Source: Brachypterus glaber (taxonomy: Eukaryota; Arthropoda; Insecta; Coleoptera; Kateretidae). From it: a stretch of DNA of 64,000 nt. Location: NCBI GenBank assembly GCA_958510825.1, contig OY294046.1:8816049-8880048 (forward strand), written 5' to 3'. The translations under genes were made by a program, and so were the position numbers. The notes under the pieces are model-generated. The model was not told the DNA's origin. It did not search any database and saw only the letters and a program-made list of their open reading frames with translations. Below are positions 10,719-22,508 of this stretch, piece after piece. Position 1 is the first letter of the stretch; each line of letters opens with the position of its first letter.

Positions 10719-12299
10719 CTGCCCTACTACGCTAGAAAGCATTTATCGCATAGCAGCGTTTTCAAAATATTATATCAGAGTTGACGTGAAAACATTGCTG
10801 TGCGACAAATGGAGTTACTGCTTTCAGATTCAGATTCATTTATTAGTCTCAAATTACAAATATAAAAAAATGTATGAGATAGGTCACATTAAAATATAGT
10901 CTAAACTAAAATAAATTAAAAATAAATATAACAATTAAATATAACATAGATCAGAAGGAACACAGGACAATTAAAAATTTGACACTTATATTTATAAATA
11001 ATGTAAAACAGTCACAAAAATTTAATATACAACGACGGGCCCTGTAAATTCGGTAATATTATAAAATGCTTTATCAAGTAGAAACTTTTTTAGTTTTTTT
11101 TTGAAAATATTGTGTGGATAGATTGTCTTGAATTCAGGTGGCAAAAAATTGAAGAGGTAACACCCTGCATGTTTCGCTGATTTTTCATAGAATGCTGTTC
11201 TATGACTATCTAACAAAAATAAATTATTGTTTCTTGTTGCATGTTCATGTTTGTCGGAGTGAGTAAGAAATTTGTCTCTGTTTTTATGAACATATGTCAA
11301 TAACTTGTAAAGATAAATACATGTAAAAGTTAAGAGTTGCTTACTTTTAAAAGTATCGCGACAAGATTCTCTATGTTTTAAATTAAAAATTAATCTTACA
11401 AATCTTTTTTGCACTTTAAAGATCCTTTCGTGATCAGCGGCTTGTCCCCACGCAACAATATTATAGCTAATGATACTATACGCCAGTGCAAAGTACACAC
11501 TAATGAGGTTTTTTTGTGATAGACTATTCTTTAAAGTTTTAATTGCATAAAATGATTTATTAAGTCTTGAGCATAATGAGTTTAATTGATTATTCCAATT
11601 TAAGTTTTTATCAAGAGTGACGCCTAAAAAAGTTTGTGTATCTGATAATTTTAAAGAAACATCATTAAACTTAAAATTACAAGAGGGTAACGGTTTTTTT
11701 ATATTGAAATTAACACAGACAGTTTTCGAGACATTTATTATAAGTTTATTTTCAATGCACCAATTTCTAAATTCATTTAGGACACAGTTTACATTTTCAT
11801 TAATTTCTTCGGGCGTGTTTCCCGTTACAACTATTGAAGTGTCATCTGCGTACAGTATGACCTTGCCTCTTGATATGAACTTGGTAAGATCATTAACAAA
11901 CAAAATAAAAATAAGCGGCCCAATGACGCTGCCCTGGGGGGTTCCAGTGTCCAACGTGTGGGTACTAGAAAAAATATCCTTTTATTTAACTGTAATTTTC
12001 CTATCTTTAAGAAATGATTCCAGAAAAGAGTTAAAGTTTCCCCTAAAACCAAGACTGTTTAGTTTTTTAACAATTATATCTATATTTAGGCAGTCAAACG
12101 CCCTAGAAAGGTCGAAAAAAAGACCAACTACATACTTTTGTTTATCAAGATTTTCTTGAATATATTGAACAAGTTCTATTGTGGCAGTTTCGGTAGAGAA
12201 ACTATGTCTAAAGCCGTGTTGTGATGGCGTCAGAATATTATTTTTATTTAGAAACAATACCATTCTATTACAAATTATCTTTCTAGCGTAGTAAGGCAG
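10719..12299. mobile_element. TA-flanked element with 21-bp terminal repeats hosting a retrotransposon fragment
   Basis: CTGCCCTACTACGCTAGAAA at 10719 and its complement ending at 12299 (TTTCTAGCGTAGTAAGGCAG) are flanked by TA at 10717-10718 and 12300-12301. An unbroken relative of the flanking sequence is at about 9945-9970. The retrotransposon fragment fills 10822-12278, leaving about 127 bases of the host element. Confidence 0.55.
10822..12278 (-). pseudogene. 5'-truncated non-LTR retrotransposon: reverse transcriptase with one nonsense codon
   Basis: A single reading frame from 12278 to the TAA at 11022 encodes the second half of a reverse transcriptase and its C-terminal extension. The order is QHGFR, FFDLSRAFDCL (first catalytic Asp), TGTPQGSVIGPLIFILF, LYADDTSIVV (the YADD catalytic pair), NVSKTVCVNF and FLGVTLD. 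This is typical of Jockey/CR1-type non-LTR elements. One in-frame TAA at 11982-11984 interrupts it between ITVK and KDIFSS; no frameshift is needed. The endonuclease and ORF1 are missing. The 3' end carries a short TGAATC repeat tail after AATAAATGAATC. It is immobile, and the nonsense codon indicates it is not maintained. Confidence 0.85.
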
Positions 12300-13079
12300 T
12301 ATAGGGGTAAAACTTTTTTAAAAAATGAAAAAACTATAATTTTTAATTTTTTTTCTTTTTTCGCAAAAAGAAAATTAAAAAAAAAATGTTGAAAAATTTT
12401 TTCTTTTTATTTTTTTTAAGTACCTGCATATTTGGGAAAATGCAGTACCATTTACTGTGAATAGTATATAATGGAATGCGTAGCATTACATATATTCACG
12501 GCTTGTATGCTTTTCAATGGTCACCTGTACAATACCTTGGGCAATATTTTGTGTCTTCAATACCCAAAAAGAACATTCCCTAAAAATATTGACAGAGCGT
12601 TGGGGCCGACCCCTTCAAGAGACCAAGCTTTAAAGAAATAGCTAAAATTAGGCATTTCTTGCCCATAAATAACTAACCGCCGCGGCGCGCCGCCTTTACT
12701 GAGAAAACGTAGAAGAAACTACAGAAAAAAAAATTTGGGGCAAAAACGTAGCTCCGTTAGGGCACATTTCTAGACCAACCTTTATAAGAACTTTTTCATG
12801 TTTTTGGCTATAGAATTGCCCCGTAAATTTAGTACCTTTATTTATAAAACACCCTGTATAGTAAGGGGCCGTCAATTTGAGACTACGCCAATGTTCCTTT
12901 CTATAGGCAATTTAAGTATGTCTTTTCAAAGATAGGTTATTGACTTTTATAAATCTGTAGATCAATAAATTGATATAACTATAATAGTTATATCATATAA
13001 CTTATATGTACATATTAAAAAAAAACGCTTCAGTCTTAAAACATATTACTTTTCCCATACTATACTACAGGGTTATTCT
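12300..13079. other. Repeat fragments, non-coding
   Basis: 12300-12510 is the 3' part of the GTCY-type repeat, ending TGGAATGCGTAGCATTACAT near a TTCACGGCTTG. 12735-12855 is the right end of the 6756-7488 MITE family, ending in ACACCCTG followed by TA. The remainder is AT-rich without recognisable content. Confidence 0.4.
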
Positions 13080-13640
13080 TTAAATGGTACATCCCCCGTA
13101 ACTTTTGAACGGGATGAGATATAAATTTTAAATTTTTAATATGTATATCACACAAAAAAAATATCATTTGCCATATTTTTCAATTTTTTATTCGGTAAGG
13201 CAGCGCCAGGGGGGCAATGGGGGACAGAATTTATTTTTTAATATTTTTTTTGAATATTTTTTTTTCTTCAAGATTGATGAAATTTTCAATATTAAAAAAA
13301 ATAATTTTGGAAATTTATCATATTCATGTAAAAATTCTCAATATTTATGCAAAAAATATTAAAAATTTAAATTATTTTAAAGAAAAAAAAAATCCTCAAG
13401 AAAAATATTAAAAATTAAATAGTTGCAATTAGTTAAATAGAGAATTTTAATCTCTTTAAAATGACGTATCACAAGGCCTAGGGTCCCATTTAAAATATTG
13501 TTTCCCACTGTCCCCTGGCGCTGCCATACCGAATAAAAAATTGAAAAATATAGCAAATGATAGTTTTTGTTGTTTAAGATACATTTGAAATTTGAAGTTT
13601 ATATCTCGTCCCGTTCTAAAGTTACGGGGGGTGTACATGC
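13080..13640. mobile_element. Long foldback MITE, about 560 bp
   Basis: Arms containing ACATCCCCCGTAACTTTTGA and AGGCAGCGCCAGGGGGGCAA pair with GCCATACCGAATAAAAAATT and CTAAAGTTACGGGGGGTGTA on the right. Small frames on either strand are spurious. Ends are not defined exactly. Confidence 0.55.
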
Positions 13641-14135
13641 TACACATACACACATTTAGTAAGTAGTACTTCAAGGACAAAATAAATAGATATAGAATTT
13701 TTGACAAAAAAATTTAAAAAATATTTTTTTTTACATTTTTTGGACCGGCAAATAAAAGTAGTTAAAATGTTGCTTTAATTTAATAATACTAATGCATACA
13801 CACAGATAATCCATCGATTTTGTATACACTTAAAAGTAGAATTCGTATCCCCTGCACACCCCTAGCCTAGGGGCACTATAAATGATCAAAATTTGCGTTA
13901 CGTAATACTTGAAGGTTCCCTTTGATAATTTTTGACATTTATATTAAAATAACTGTCATGTCTTACAAATAATTATAGAAAGTTTTTAAAAAGTGGTAAT
14001 TTCTTAGGTTAAAATAAAAGTAAGTTTTTTTTTATTTATAATTATAAATAGCATATTAATATGCTATTAAAATAACATTTTACCCTACCTGAGCTTAAAT
14101 TCTGTTTTTTAAATAAAATTATGAACAGTATTATA
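13641..14135. repeat. Repeat block interrupted by the Tc1-like element
   Basis: 13919-14135 plus 16861-17275 correspond in order to the continuous block at about 32220-32700 (AATTTTTGACATTTA, AATAAAAGTAAGTTTTT, ACAGTATTA, GATTGATACTTTAG). That block is an empty-site relative that dates the Tc1-like insertion as later. 13892-13920 is a fragment of the 2528-2638 family. Confidence 0.5.
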
Positions 14136-16860
14136 CACTTCTGCTCAAAAATATCGGCCCACCTAAAAAAATACACATTTTTGAATGCAAATATCTCCAA
14201 AACTATTTAATGGATTTATTTGATCTTTTTTTTATTTTGAAGCTTGAACTTTTAGCTCTTACTTACTGGAATAAAAATTATCAAACATCTTTTTTTATAC
14301 CGGCAGCAATGAAAAGTGCACAGCTATGTTTTTTTACTGCACCTTTCGATATGCGCATGGTTCGCCACTGCATATTTTTTTACAATTTAATTAATTGATT
14401 TTATAGCCTAATTAAATGGAAGTAATCTCTTTTTAAATTTTTTAATTTTCCTTTTCTCGTTTAGGAGATATAAGGTTTTTTCTAAAAATTTACATTTTTG
14501 CAAGTAACAAAAAAACTACGCAATGGATTTAATTGATTTTTTTTTTAATTTGAAGCTTAAATCGTAAACTTTTATTTATTTAATTTAGGTTTCTGTTGGA
14601 AACATGTTTAAACTGAGTTTACATTGCTTAAAAAGTCATGTTTTTTTTACTCGATCTTTTTTGTTGCAAACTCAAATCTTTCCATAAGTTTTAAAACTTA
14701 TTCTAATAGCCACACTTATTGTGACTGATTCCGTCTTTTATTTTTTATCATAAGTCTTCTCATTTAGGAGAAATTATGTTTTTTTGGTAAATAAGGACTT
14801 TTTAAGTGGTGGGCTAGTGCCACCCCTGTAACTAACTTTTTTATGATTGACAAGACTTGTCACTTATGTGACAATACTTTTTTAACTCGTTAAAATTTTA
14901 TTTAATTGTATTATTTAAATGGAAACAAGTCCGGAATTAGCTGCCCAAGCTGTAGCTCTGCTACAAGAAGGGCACAGTCAGCGTTATGTTGCTCAACAGT
15001 TAAATATTACGAGAGCAGCGGTAAGAAGAGTATTCCAACGTTTTGAGGAGACCGGTTCCTTTAGTCGACGCCAAGGAGCTGGCAGACATAGGTGCACGTC
15101 CGCTCGGGATGACCGATTTATCGAGCTTAATTCCCTGCGGAATCGTCGTCTAAATTCAGTTAATTTGAGATCACGGCTTCAAGAAACAAGAGGTGTAGCA
15201 GTAAGTAGGTCCACTATTGGTCGAAGGCTTTTTGAAAGAAACCTTTGCTCTTATAAGGCCGCAACTGGACCTAAACTCACTGCTAACCATCGTCGTGCCA
15301 GGCTGCAGTTTGCAAGAAGACATTTAAACTGGGACAGAAACCAATGGGCAAAGGTTATGTTTTCTGATGAAACCAGGATATGTCTATTTGGGAATGATGC
15401 AAGACAGCGTGTCTACCGACGTCCTGGAGAACGTTATGCACAGGCCTGCATTGCAGAAAAAGTTAGTTATGGTGGTGGATCGTGCATGATATGGGGAGGT
15501 ATATCATTGGAAGCTAAAACTGAACCCGTTTTTATTATAAGGGAAGAACGTGGACGGCAAAGGCGAAGTCTTACAGCGGAAAGGTATGTCCAAGAAATTT
15601 TGGAAGAGCACGTCGTACCTTACGCCGGATTTATAGGCGATGACTTTATTTACATGCAAGACAATGCAAAGCCGCATACTGCAGCAAATGTCAGACGATA
15701 CTTAATGTTGGTTAGTTTTAGTGTTTTGTTAAATTAAATTGAATTTTTTATTGACCATAATGTAATGTAACTAATAATAACGAAAAACAGCATTGTTGTA
15801 AAAAAACATACACGTCTAATACGTTTTTTTGTGTTTATAATTGTTATTAAATAATTTTAATAAAATTTAAAATTTGTTTATAGTTATTTTATTTGATAAA
15901 ATATTTTGTTTAAAAAAAATTAAAAAGCAAAAAGTCCTTAAAAAGACGTTAGAACTTGTTTTTGGAGTACCATTAGAGATTTAAACAGTCTGTGCAAAGT
16001 TCGTTCGACATATATGCCTCAAAACGCAGTCTGAGCTGGGAACCAAAAAGTTGCTAACGCAGAAAACGTGTTAATTAAATGTATTTATTTAAGCTAAAGT
16101 TATAGAAGTGCAATAGATCTTTATATTCTATCGACGCTTTTCCGTCATATACAGTTTTACAGGGGTGGCACTAGCCCACTGATTAAAAAGTCACTTTTTC
16201 CGAAAAACTTTAATTTCTCCTAAATGAGAAGACTTATGATAAAAAATAAAAGAAGGAATCAGTCACAATAAGTGTGGCTTTTAGAATAAGTTTTAAAACT
16301 TATGGAAACATTTGAGTTTGTGGTTAAATTGCATCAAAAAAGATTGGGTAAAAAAACATGACTATTTAAGCAATGTAAACCCAGTTTAAACATGTTTGCA
16401 CCAGAAACTTAAATTAAATAAATAAAAGTTAAGGACTTAAGCTTCAAATTAAAAAATAAATCAATTAAATCCACTGTGTAGTTTTTTTGTTATTTGCAAA
16501 AATGTTTATTTTCAGAAAAAACCGTATATCTCCTAAACGAGAAAAGGAAAATTAAAAAGTTAAAAAAGAAATTACTCCCATTTAATTGGCCTATAAAATC
16601 AATTAATTAAATTGTAAAAAAATATGCAGTGGCAAACCGTGCGCATATCGAAAGAAGCAGTAAAAAAACATAGCTGTGTAATTTTCATTGCTGCCGGTTT
16701 AAAAAAAGATTTTTGATAATTTTTATTCCAGTAATTAAGAGCTAAAAGTTCAAGCTTTAAAATAAAAAAAAGGTCAAATAAATCTATTGATAGTTTTGGA
16801 GTTATTAGCATTTGAAAATGTGTATTTTTTTAGGTGGGCCGATATTTTTGAACAGAAGTG
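14136..16860 (+). mobile_element. Tc1-like transposon with about 700-bp terminal inverted repeats
   Basis: The ends CACTTCTGCTCAAAAATATC and complement GATATTTTTGAACAGAAGTG are flanked by TA (14134-14135 and 16861-16862). Inverted arms run 14136-14833 and 16156-16860 with moderate divergence. The transposase frame (14919-15737) lies between them. The empty site is preserved in a relative of the host repeat near 32395-32420. Because the arms have diverged and the transposase is cut short, this copy is probably inactive by itself. Confidence 0.85.
14919..15737 (+). pseudogene. Tc1-family transposase, C-terminally truncated
   Basis: A 272-codon frame begins with a helix-turn-helix region (residues about 3-45, QRYVAQQLNITRAAVRRVFQ), followed by the second DNA-binding part and the DDE catalytic fold. 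The first acid is in VMFSDET (D150) and the second in YMQDNAKPHTA (D248). The third acid, normally in an SPDLNPIE-type motif about 35 residues later, is absent: after RRYL the frame runs into MLVSFSVLLN and stops. Intact Tc1 transposases are about 340 residues. 15740-16150 is AT-rich and contains no recognisable remainder. It binds transposon ends if made, but should not cleave. Confidence 0.8.
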
Positions 16861-17287
16861 TATTAACTCGCCAAAAAAATATTTCCACATCGTTTACTGT
16901 GAAACCCTTATTGAGAACTGTATTATATTGCTTAATTTTTACAAAACATTTTTAGATTGATACTTTAGTTTCTTTTTTAAAGATTTTTTTTGTAATTTAT
17001 TCTTGCTTCTTAATAATTATTTGGATTTTTTTTTAAACGTCAAAATAATGTTTTTATGTTTTGACAATGAATTTGAAACTTTTTTAAAGATTTTTTTTGT
17101 AATTTATTCTTGCTTCTTAATAATTATTTGGATTTTTTTTTAAACGTCAAAATAATGTTTTTATGTTTTGACAATGAATTTGAAACTTGATAGCAACCTA
17201 ACATAGGGAATTAAATTTATTCTACCAACCATACAACAAAAAACAAATAAACATCAACTCAGATAGATTCTGCGGGGAGTTTATGTA
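16861..17287. repeat. Host repeat right of the Tc1-like element, with a 107-bp tandem duplication
   Basis: 16974-17080 is repeated almost exactly at 17081-17187 (unit with AGATTTTTTTTGTAATTTAT and AACGTCAAAATAATG). The related block at 32480-32640 has only one unit, so the duplication is local. Confidence 0.7.
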
Positions 17288-18142
17288 CCCTGGTAGAAAA
17301 GTACATAAATCTAACTTAACATAACATTAGATTAGTGACATTTTTATATTTAGTCTCAAACGTTGTACAAAAACGTTATAAAATATATAAATCTAACCTT
17401 AAAAACTAACGTTTGACAAAAACGTTATAAAATATATAAATCTAACCTTAAAAACTAACGTTTGACAAAAACGATATAAAATACATAAATCTAACGTTAG
17501 TTTCTAGCCTTTTTCTAACCTTATTCTAACTTTAAATATTTTTTAAATTTCCATTATTAATACGTAAGCTATAGTAGAAAATACTCATTTTAGACAGCTA
17601 TGTGCCTAGGTTTGATAATTATTTATTATTTCTATAATAATTTTAAAAAAATATCCCCCAAAAGTCAAAATTATAGTAAGTCTGGCAACGCTGTACTATA
17701 ATTGAAAAAATATTTTAAGATTCTGAATGTATAAATAAATATTAACTAACTAAATATAAAGTTTTTCTGAGAGGTAAACGTATTTATCGAAATGTAACAG
17801 GATATTAAAAATATTTAGGGCGACCTAAAAAGATGGCTGTTTTATAAATAAATGTAACTAAATTATGTTCAACAATATTATGATTGTTAAAGTATATTCA
17901 GATTTATTTATATGAATAAATTTGTCTCTAGCTGCTATTTTATGATAGCCCCCTCCGAAAGTTAGAAATTAAACGTACTTATAACGTATTTCTAACTTAA
18001 AAATCTAACGTTAAAATAACGTTTGTAACTAACATTTGATTCTAACGTTAAAAAGCGGGACATTTGCACATATTTTATAACGTACTTTTATACATTTTTC
18101 TAACATTAGAAAAACGTTATTCTAACGTTAAATTTCTACTAG
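17288..18142 (-). mobile_element. AACGTTAG-rich element (copy 2)
   Basis: Inverse orientation to 8771-9656: starts CCCTGGTAGAAAAGTAC, ends TTTCTACTAG. The same AACGTT clusters and the same core are present. It has lost a few segments relative to copy 3, including part of the GTGGCC core. Confidence 0.65.
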
Positions 18143-18583
18143 CGTAGTTTTCTAAGAAGTACTAAATTTACAAAATAAAAAAGATTTTATAAAGAAATTA
18201 CACTGCTCTACTACAAAATTTGTACATATTTTGTTTTATAAAGTAGAACAATGTAGATCTTGCGGTAAGATTTGTACCCTTCACTAAACATGTAGAATGC
18301 CTAAATAAGACAAAACCGTAAAGATATAAATTGCATTACACTCCATAGTGTACTCGTCGATCGATTTTTAGTTTTTACTTTTATTATACCATTCACAGCG
18401 CGTAAGTGCTAGAATAGTATAAAACGGTAGTACCAGATTTTCCAATTTTTTCCAAAACGTCTTGGACAAAAAATTCTTGGATACGATTCAACAACCTTAA
18501 AAACCCCAATATACCACCAATTTTCACAGAAACTACCCCCACGCCTCAGGGGGAAAAATTAGAAAAAATTTATTATAAGATTC

Positions 18584-18960
18584 AATTTTCTGGTTTGTAA
18601 AAAAACTCGGATTTTTTGGCAGGTTTTAATGCGTCACTTTATTATATGGCTAACGTTTCTCCCCTCTTTGGGGGCTTTATCAAAGCTGAAAGATAACAAC
18701 TATTGTTAATAACAATAATAATGATAATATATAACAAAAATATTTTTTGCCTGTATTGAATCCCATTTTCAGGTAAAATGGGATTCAATACAGGCAAAAA
18801 ATATTTTTGTTATATATTATCATTATTATTGTTATTAACAATAGTTGTTATCTTTCAGCTTTGATAAAGCCCCCAAAGAGGGGAGAAACGTTAGCCATAT
18901 AATAAAGTGACGCATTAAAACCTGCCAAAAAATCCGAGTTTTTTTACAAACCAGAAAATT
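18584..18960. repeat. 377-bp perfect palindrome
   Basis: Two 186-base arms (18584-18769 and 18775-18960) appear identical on reading, separated by five bases. The outer ends read AATTTTCTGGTTTGTAAAAA and its complement. A 12-base direct repeat, TTATAAGATTCA, occurs at 18573-18584 and 19001-19012 and may be a target duplication enclosing the palindrome plus about 40 bases. Perfect identity implies recent origin or ongoing arm-to-arm conversion. Confidence 0.85.
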
Positions 18961-19040
18961 ACATTCAAAGTTTGGCAACCTATATGGTATTTACCTACTA
19001 TTATAAGATTCAGTTTTAACGACCTCATAAACCCCAATAT

Positions 19041-19470
19041 ATATACAGTGCGGTCCAAAAGTCACCCCCCCTTTTAACTTTTGAACGAGTTGAGATATCG
19101 ACTTCAAATTTAGAACTCTTAAATAAGACAACTTAAACTATCTTTTAGCATATATTTGATATTTTCAGCTCTTAAAATGTGGACATGGGGGTATGGGGGG
19201 ACATTTTTTTTAATGATGGGGGTCGTGTGATACATTATTTTAAAGCTTATAAAATTCTTCATTTAACTCCACATTTTTAAATTAAAGAAAAAATTGGGTT
19301 TAAAATGGGGTTGAAAATGGGTATTAATGTATATATTAATCCCCTGCCCATATTTTAAGAGCTGAAAGTATTAAATATATGCTAAAAGATAGTTTAAGTT
19401 GTCTTATTTAAAAGTTCCAAATTTGAAGTCGATATCTCAACTGGTTCAAAAGTTAAGAGAGTGACTGATA
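19041..19470. mobile_element. Foldback mariner-type repeat with GGTCC end
   Basis: The left arm, from ACAGTGCGGTCCAAAAGTCA, pairs through ACAACTTAAACTATCTTTTA with the right arm to about 19470. It is related to the left end of 6636-8184 and to 49020-49200. The right terminus is degraded. Confidence 0.55.
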
Positions 19471-19500
19471 TGCATTTTCAGTGGCATGAATTAGGTTATG

Positions 19501-19788
19501 TAATAGATATAGCATCTACGGACTTAAATACATATAATGGGACATCTTTAACATTCTGGTCATAAATAACACTAAGGACATTACACAATTAATAAATTAG
19601 GTTACAGATTAAAAATATGCATTTTCGTTTGGACTAGGTTATGTAACCTAATTCATGCCACTGAAAATGCATATTTTTAATCTGTAACCTAATTTATTAA
19701 TTGTGTAATGTCCTTAGTGTTATTTATGACCAGAATGTTAAAGATGTCCCATTATATGTATTTAAGTCCGTAGATGCTATATCTATTA
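19501..19788. repeat. Inverted repeat with two identical 126-base arms
   Basis: Arms 19501-19626 and 19663-19788 read as exact complements around a 36-base spacer. The left flank (about 19468-19500, GCATTTTCAGTGGCATGAAT) is itself inverted in the spacer and the start of the right arm, giving a palindrome within a palindrome. No reading frame. Confidence 0.85.
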
Positions 19789-20119
19789 TAGCGAAACCGC
19801 GGTCACACTAATTGTTTTCAATAATAAAATTAACGTGAAGTCGATTATAAGCCTTTTTTAATTATTTTATAATAAACCACTTCACTATAAGAAGTTCAGA
19901 CGTTCAGAACCATGAATGAATTTTCAAACTGGATAATAATAATTGCCTTAATTATAAACAAAAAACGCTAAAAATAGGAGATTTACCCTATTTTTACCCC
20001 CTTACCCCCAATCGTTTGCCCCCAAAATGTAATCAGCTCTTCGGAATACGATAAAAAACAATATGCAAAAAACTGCAAGTCGATATCTCATGTAGAAATG
20101 GAGTTAGAGAGTTTACACC

Positions 20120-20155
<36 letters not shown>

Positions 20156-20539
20156 TGACAGACGGAAGCAAAAATTTTTTTTACTGATTTCGACGTCAAG
20201 AAATGTGAAAAAAACGTGGTCAAAGATTTTGACTTTTCGGCGAAGATTTCAATACACCGGCACTCTTAGTAGCACTAAGATGTAATTGTTTTCGTTGTGG
20301 ATCAACATAAAAGTTTTCGAAATGTGAAAGTTATTGTAATTATCATTATTACTCTGCTGTAAAATTTTAAAGAGTATTTATAATAATACCTAATATACGT
20401 GAAATTAACTTTACATATAAAAAACAAGCCGTGGAGATATCAAATGCTTCGCATTCCATAGTATACTCTTTAAAGTGGATGGTATGTTGTGTTTTATATC
20501 GATATAGTTCCCAAAATATAATGGCTTTGATGTCGTGTA
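19789..20539. other. Non-coding, with a GACA/CAGA microsatellite
   Basis: 20122-20163 is a run of (CAGA)n, the complement of the GTCY tract found in other copies of the 9657-10049 repeat. 20400-20480 holds the AAGCCGTGGAGATAT and GCTTCGCATTCCATAGT end motif of the same family. No gene was seen. Confidence 0.45.
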
Positions 20540-21369
20540 CAGTTGGACCCACAAAAAACGCAAGATTTAAATATGCTAAAATGTCAATTTTACTAATTAT
20601 TTTATAGTTTAAGTAAGATTTTAAGAAATAGGTTAGATTAATTTGACAATTAATTGACAGTTTTTTCAAAGTTTATTACAGAAAATGCATGCGAATAATG
20701 TCGAATATTAACAAAATAATAATAAATAATAAACTGAAAAAACATTTAGAATATTTAATCAAATAAAAAATTAAAACACAATATTTAGTAAATCTTATGA
20801 AAAAATAAAAATTTAAACTCTAATATAATTTATGAAAATTATGATTTTCGTTTAAAAAAAAGTTTTTCCGGAGGTTTTTTTTTCGCTTTTTTAATCTTGG
20901 AACTATCGATGCGGCGCAGGCGATGGTTTTTGACTCAGGAAAATTTGTATTGTTTATATCATGCACCGCTTCTTGTAAATGGTGTTCTCTCAAATAATTA
21001 AGTAAATTTTCATCCTGTATTTCATTTGATATCTTCTTTCTTTCCGAGTCTGCACGCCCTTTCCTCCCCCATCTATTTTTTCTTCAATCTTAACCATTAT
21101 TTTTTTTTTATTATCTTAACACAACTCTCCGAAACACTAAATAACCTTGCCACAATTAAAGGTCTCTATAGAGATCACTAGCCACAATCACTTCCTTACA
21201 TCCTGCTTCCAATATACTAATAGTTTGAGATTTATTAACATTTCTTAACGCATTTCTAATTACTTTATAATTATTATAAGTAATTTTGACAACTGCTTTG
21301 TTTGTATTGTAATTATTGAATTTACGCAATTAAATTTTCAATCTTGTTTTTTTTTTTCGGATTCAACTG
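20540..21369 (-). mobile_element. TA-flanked DNA transposon remnant, possibly pogo-like
   Basis: The ends CAGTTGGACCCACAAAAA and (complemented) CAGTTGAATCCGAAAAAAA are flanked by TA at 20538-20539 and 21370-21371. A diverged partial copy in the opposite orientation is at 44991-45700. On the - strand, broken frames contain pieces such as [19 protein letters not shown] and [18 protein letters not shown]. The first suggests the psq-type helix-turn-helix of pogo transposases, but frameshifts prevent a firm call. Confidence 0.5.
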
Positions 21370-21626
21370 TACGTACTTTATTTTTTATACTTCGAAAAAT
21401 TGCGCCCCCTATAAGATTTTTGCGAAAACGGGTTGATAATGCCATCCTGGGGTGATTGAAGTGTACTTGTTCGTGCAAACCCCCGTATTTACTCTAAAAT
21501 ACATTTGAAAAAACGCGGTACCCCGGTATGTACCGGGGAAACCCTCGGTGGTTCAACAAGCGCGCGTCCTTTCATACAAGGGCGTATCCAGTTTATTTTT
21601 TTAAGCAATTTTGTGCAATTTCGTTT

Positions 21627-21872
21627 TTATTTTTTCATTTGTTTCTGAGATACAGTTCTTGCAGTTCGCGGAGCGCCTCCTATCTCTTTTTTGTTTGGGG
21701 TTAAATTTCCAGAATTTCTTGCCCTTTGCACCAATCTTAAAATAACATTTCTGCCAGGATGTTCTCTATTGGGAAAACGAATAGAATATTCAACAGATGT
21801 AACTGCAGCACATCGACCACACTAGCCATATAAAATTAGCATTTCGCAATACTCTCCTGAAGTAAACATCAT
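21627..21872 (-). pseudogene. N-terminal remnant of a mariner-superfamily transposase
   Basis: From ATG at 21872 the frame reads MMFTSGEYCEMLILYG, a stop, then SVEYSIRFPNREHPGRNVIL and RLVQRARNSGNLTPN, ending in TAA at 21627. This is the N-terminal helix-turn-helix region that also opens the intact transposase at 50438-51505 (EYADIMFVYG, RFPHRRVPNERVF). One in-frame TAG interrupts it and the catalytic domain is absent. Confidence 0.65.
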
Positions 21873-22230
21873 GAAAGTTTTGATATTTTTTGATGACATT
21901 AATAAATATTTATGTCAGAATATGTACCTGCAATAATTAAATTTGCTTCCATAGCTACAAATTCAACCTTTAATGGTAATTTAACATCAGCAACAGTATT
22001 GGTCCACTTAAAGCGTTCTTATTTTTGAATTGAACGAAGATGGATTTTTTTTGAATTTTTTTTCATATTTTCCAGAGGGTTTTTAATATACCCTTAAATT
22101 TCGGTACGCGAGTTCTGGAACAGGCTGTATTTAAAATCAAAATTGACAAAAACATTTTTTAATAAAGTCTGCCATTAAAAGAAACTAGTTGATATATTTA
22201 AAAAATTTAAAATAATTTGAAATTATCCAT
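21873..22230. other. Non-coding remnant region
   Basis: This probably continues the degraded transposon of 21627-21872, but no motif could be aligned. Confidence 0.3.
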
Positions 22231-22364
22231 CTACAACTTTTATGTTAGAAAATTACCACAAAATGGCTCTAAGCGCCAAAACACAATATCTATACAATAA
22301 AATTAAGTTGGCGTTTTGGCGCTTAGAGCCATTTTGAGGTAATTTTCTAACATAAAATTTGTAG
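22231..22364. repeat. Foldback MITE, arms of about 48 bases
   Basis: ATGTTAGAAAATTACCACAA and AATGGCTCTAAGCGCCAAAA pair with the complementary text at 22315-22364 around a short spacer. It would form a stable hairpin if transcribed. Confidence 0.7.
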
Positions 22365-22508
22365 AAAGCGCTTAGCTATAGCTATAATAATAATTATAAT
22401 TTCAAATTATTTTTATTTTTTTAAATATTACAATGGTTACAATGGCAGACTTGATTAAAAAATGAGTTTTTTTTGATTTTAAATATCTAAGAAACAAATG
22501 ATGCTTAA

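Noticed and set aside
11617..12159. 180-codon frame on the + strand
   Set aside because: Complementary shadow of the reverse transcriptase frame on the - strand, which has clear family motifs.
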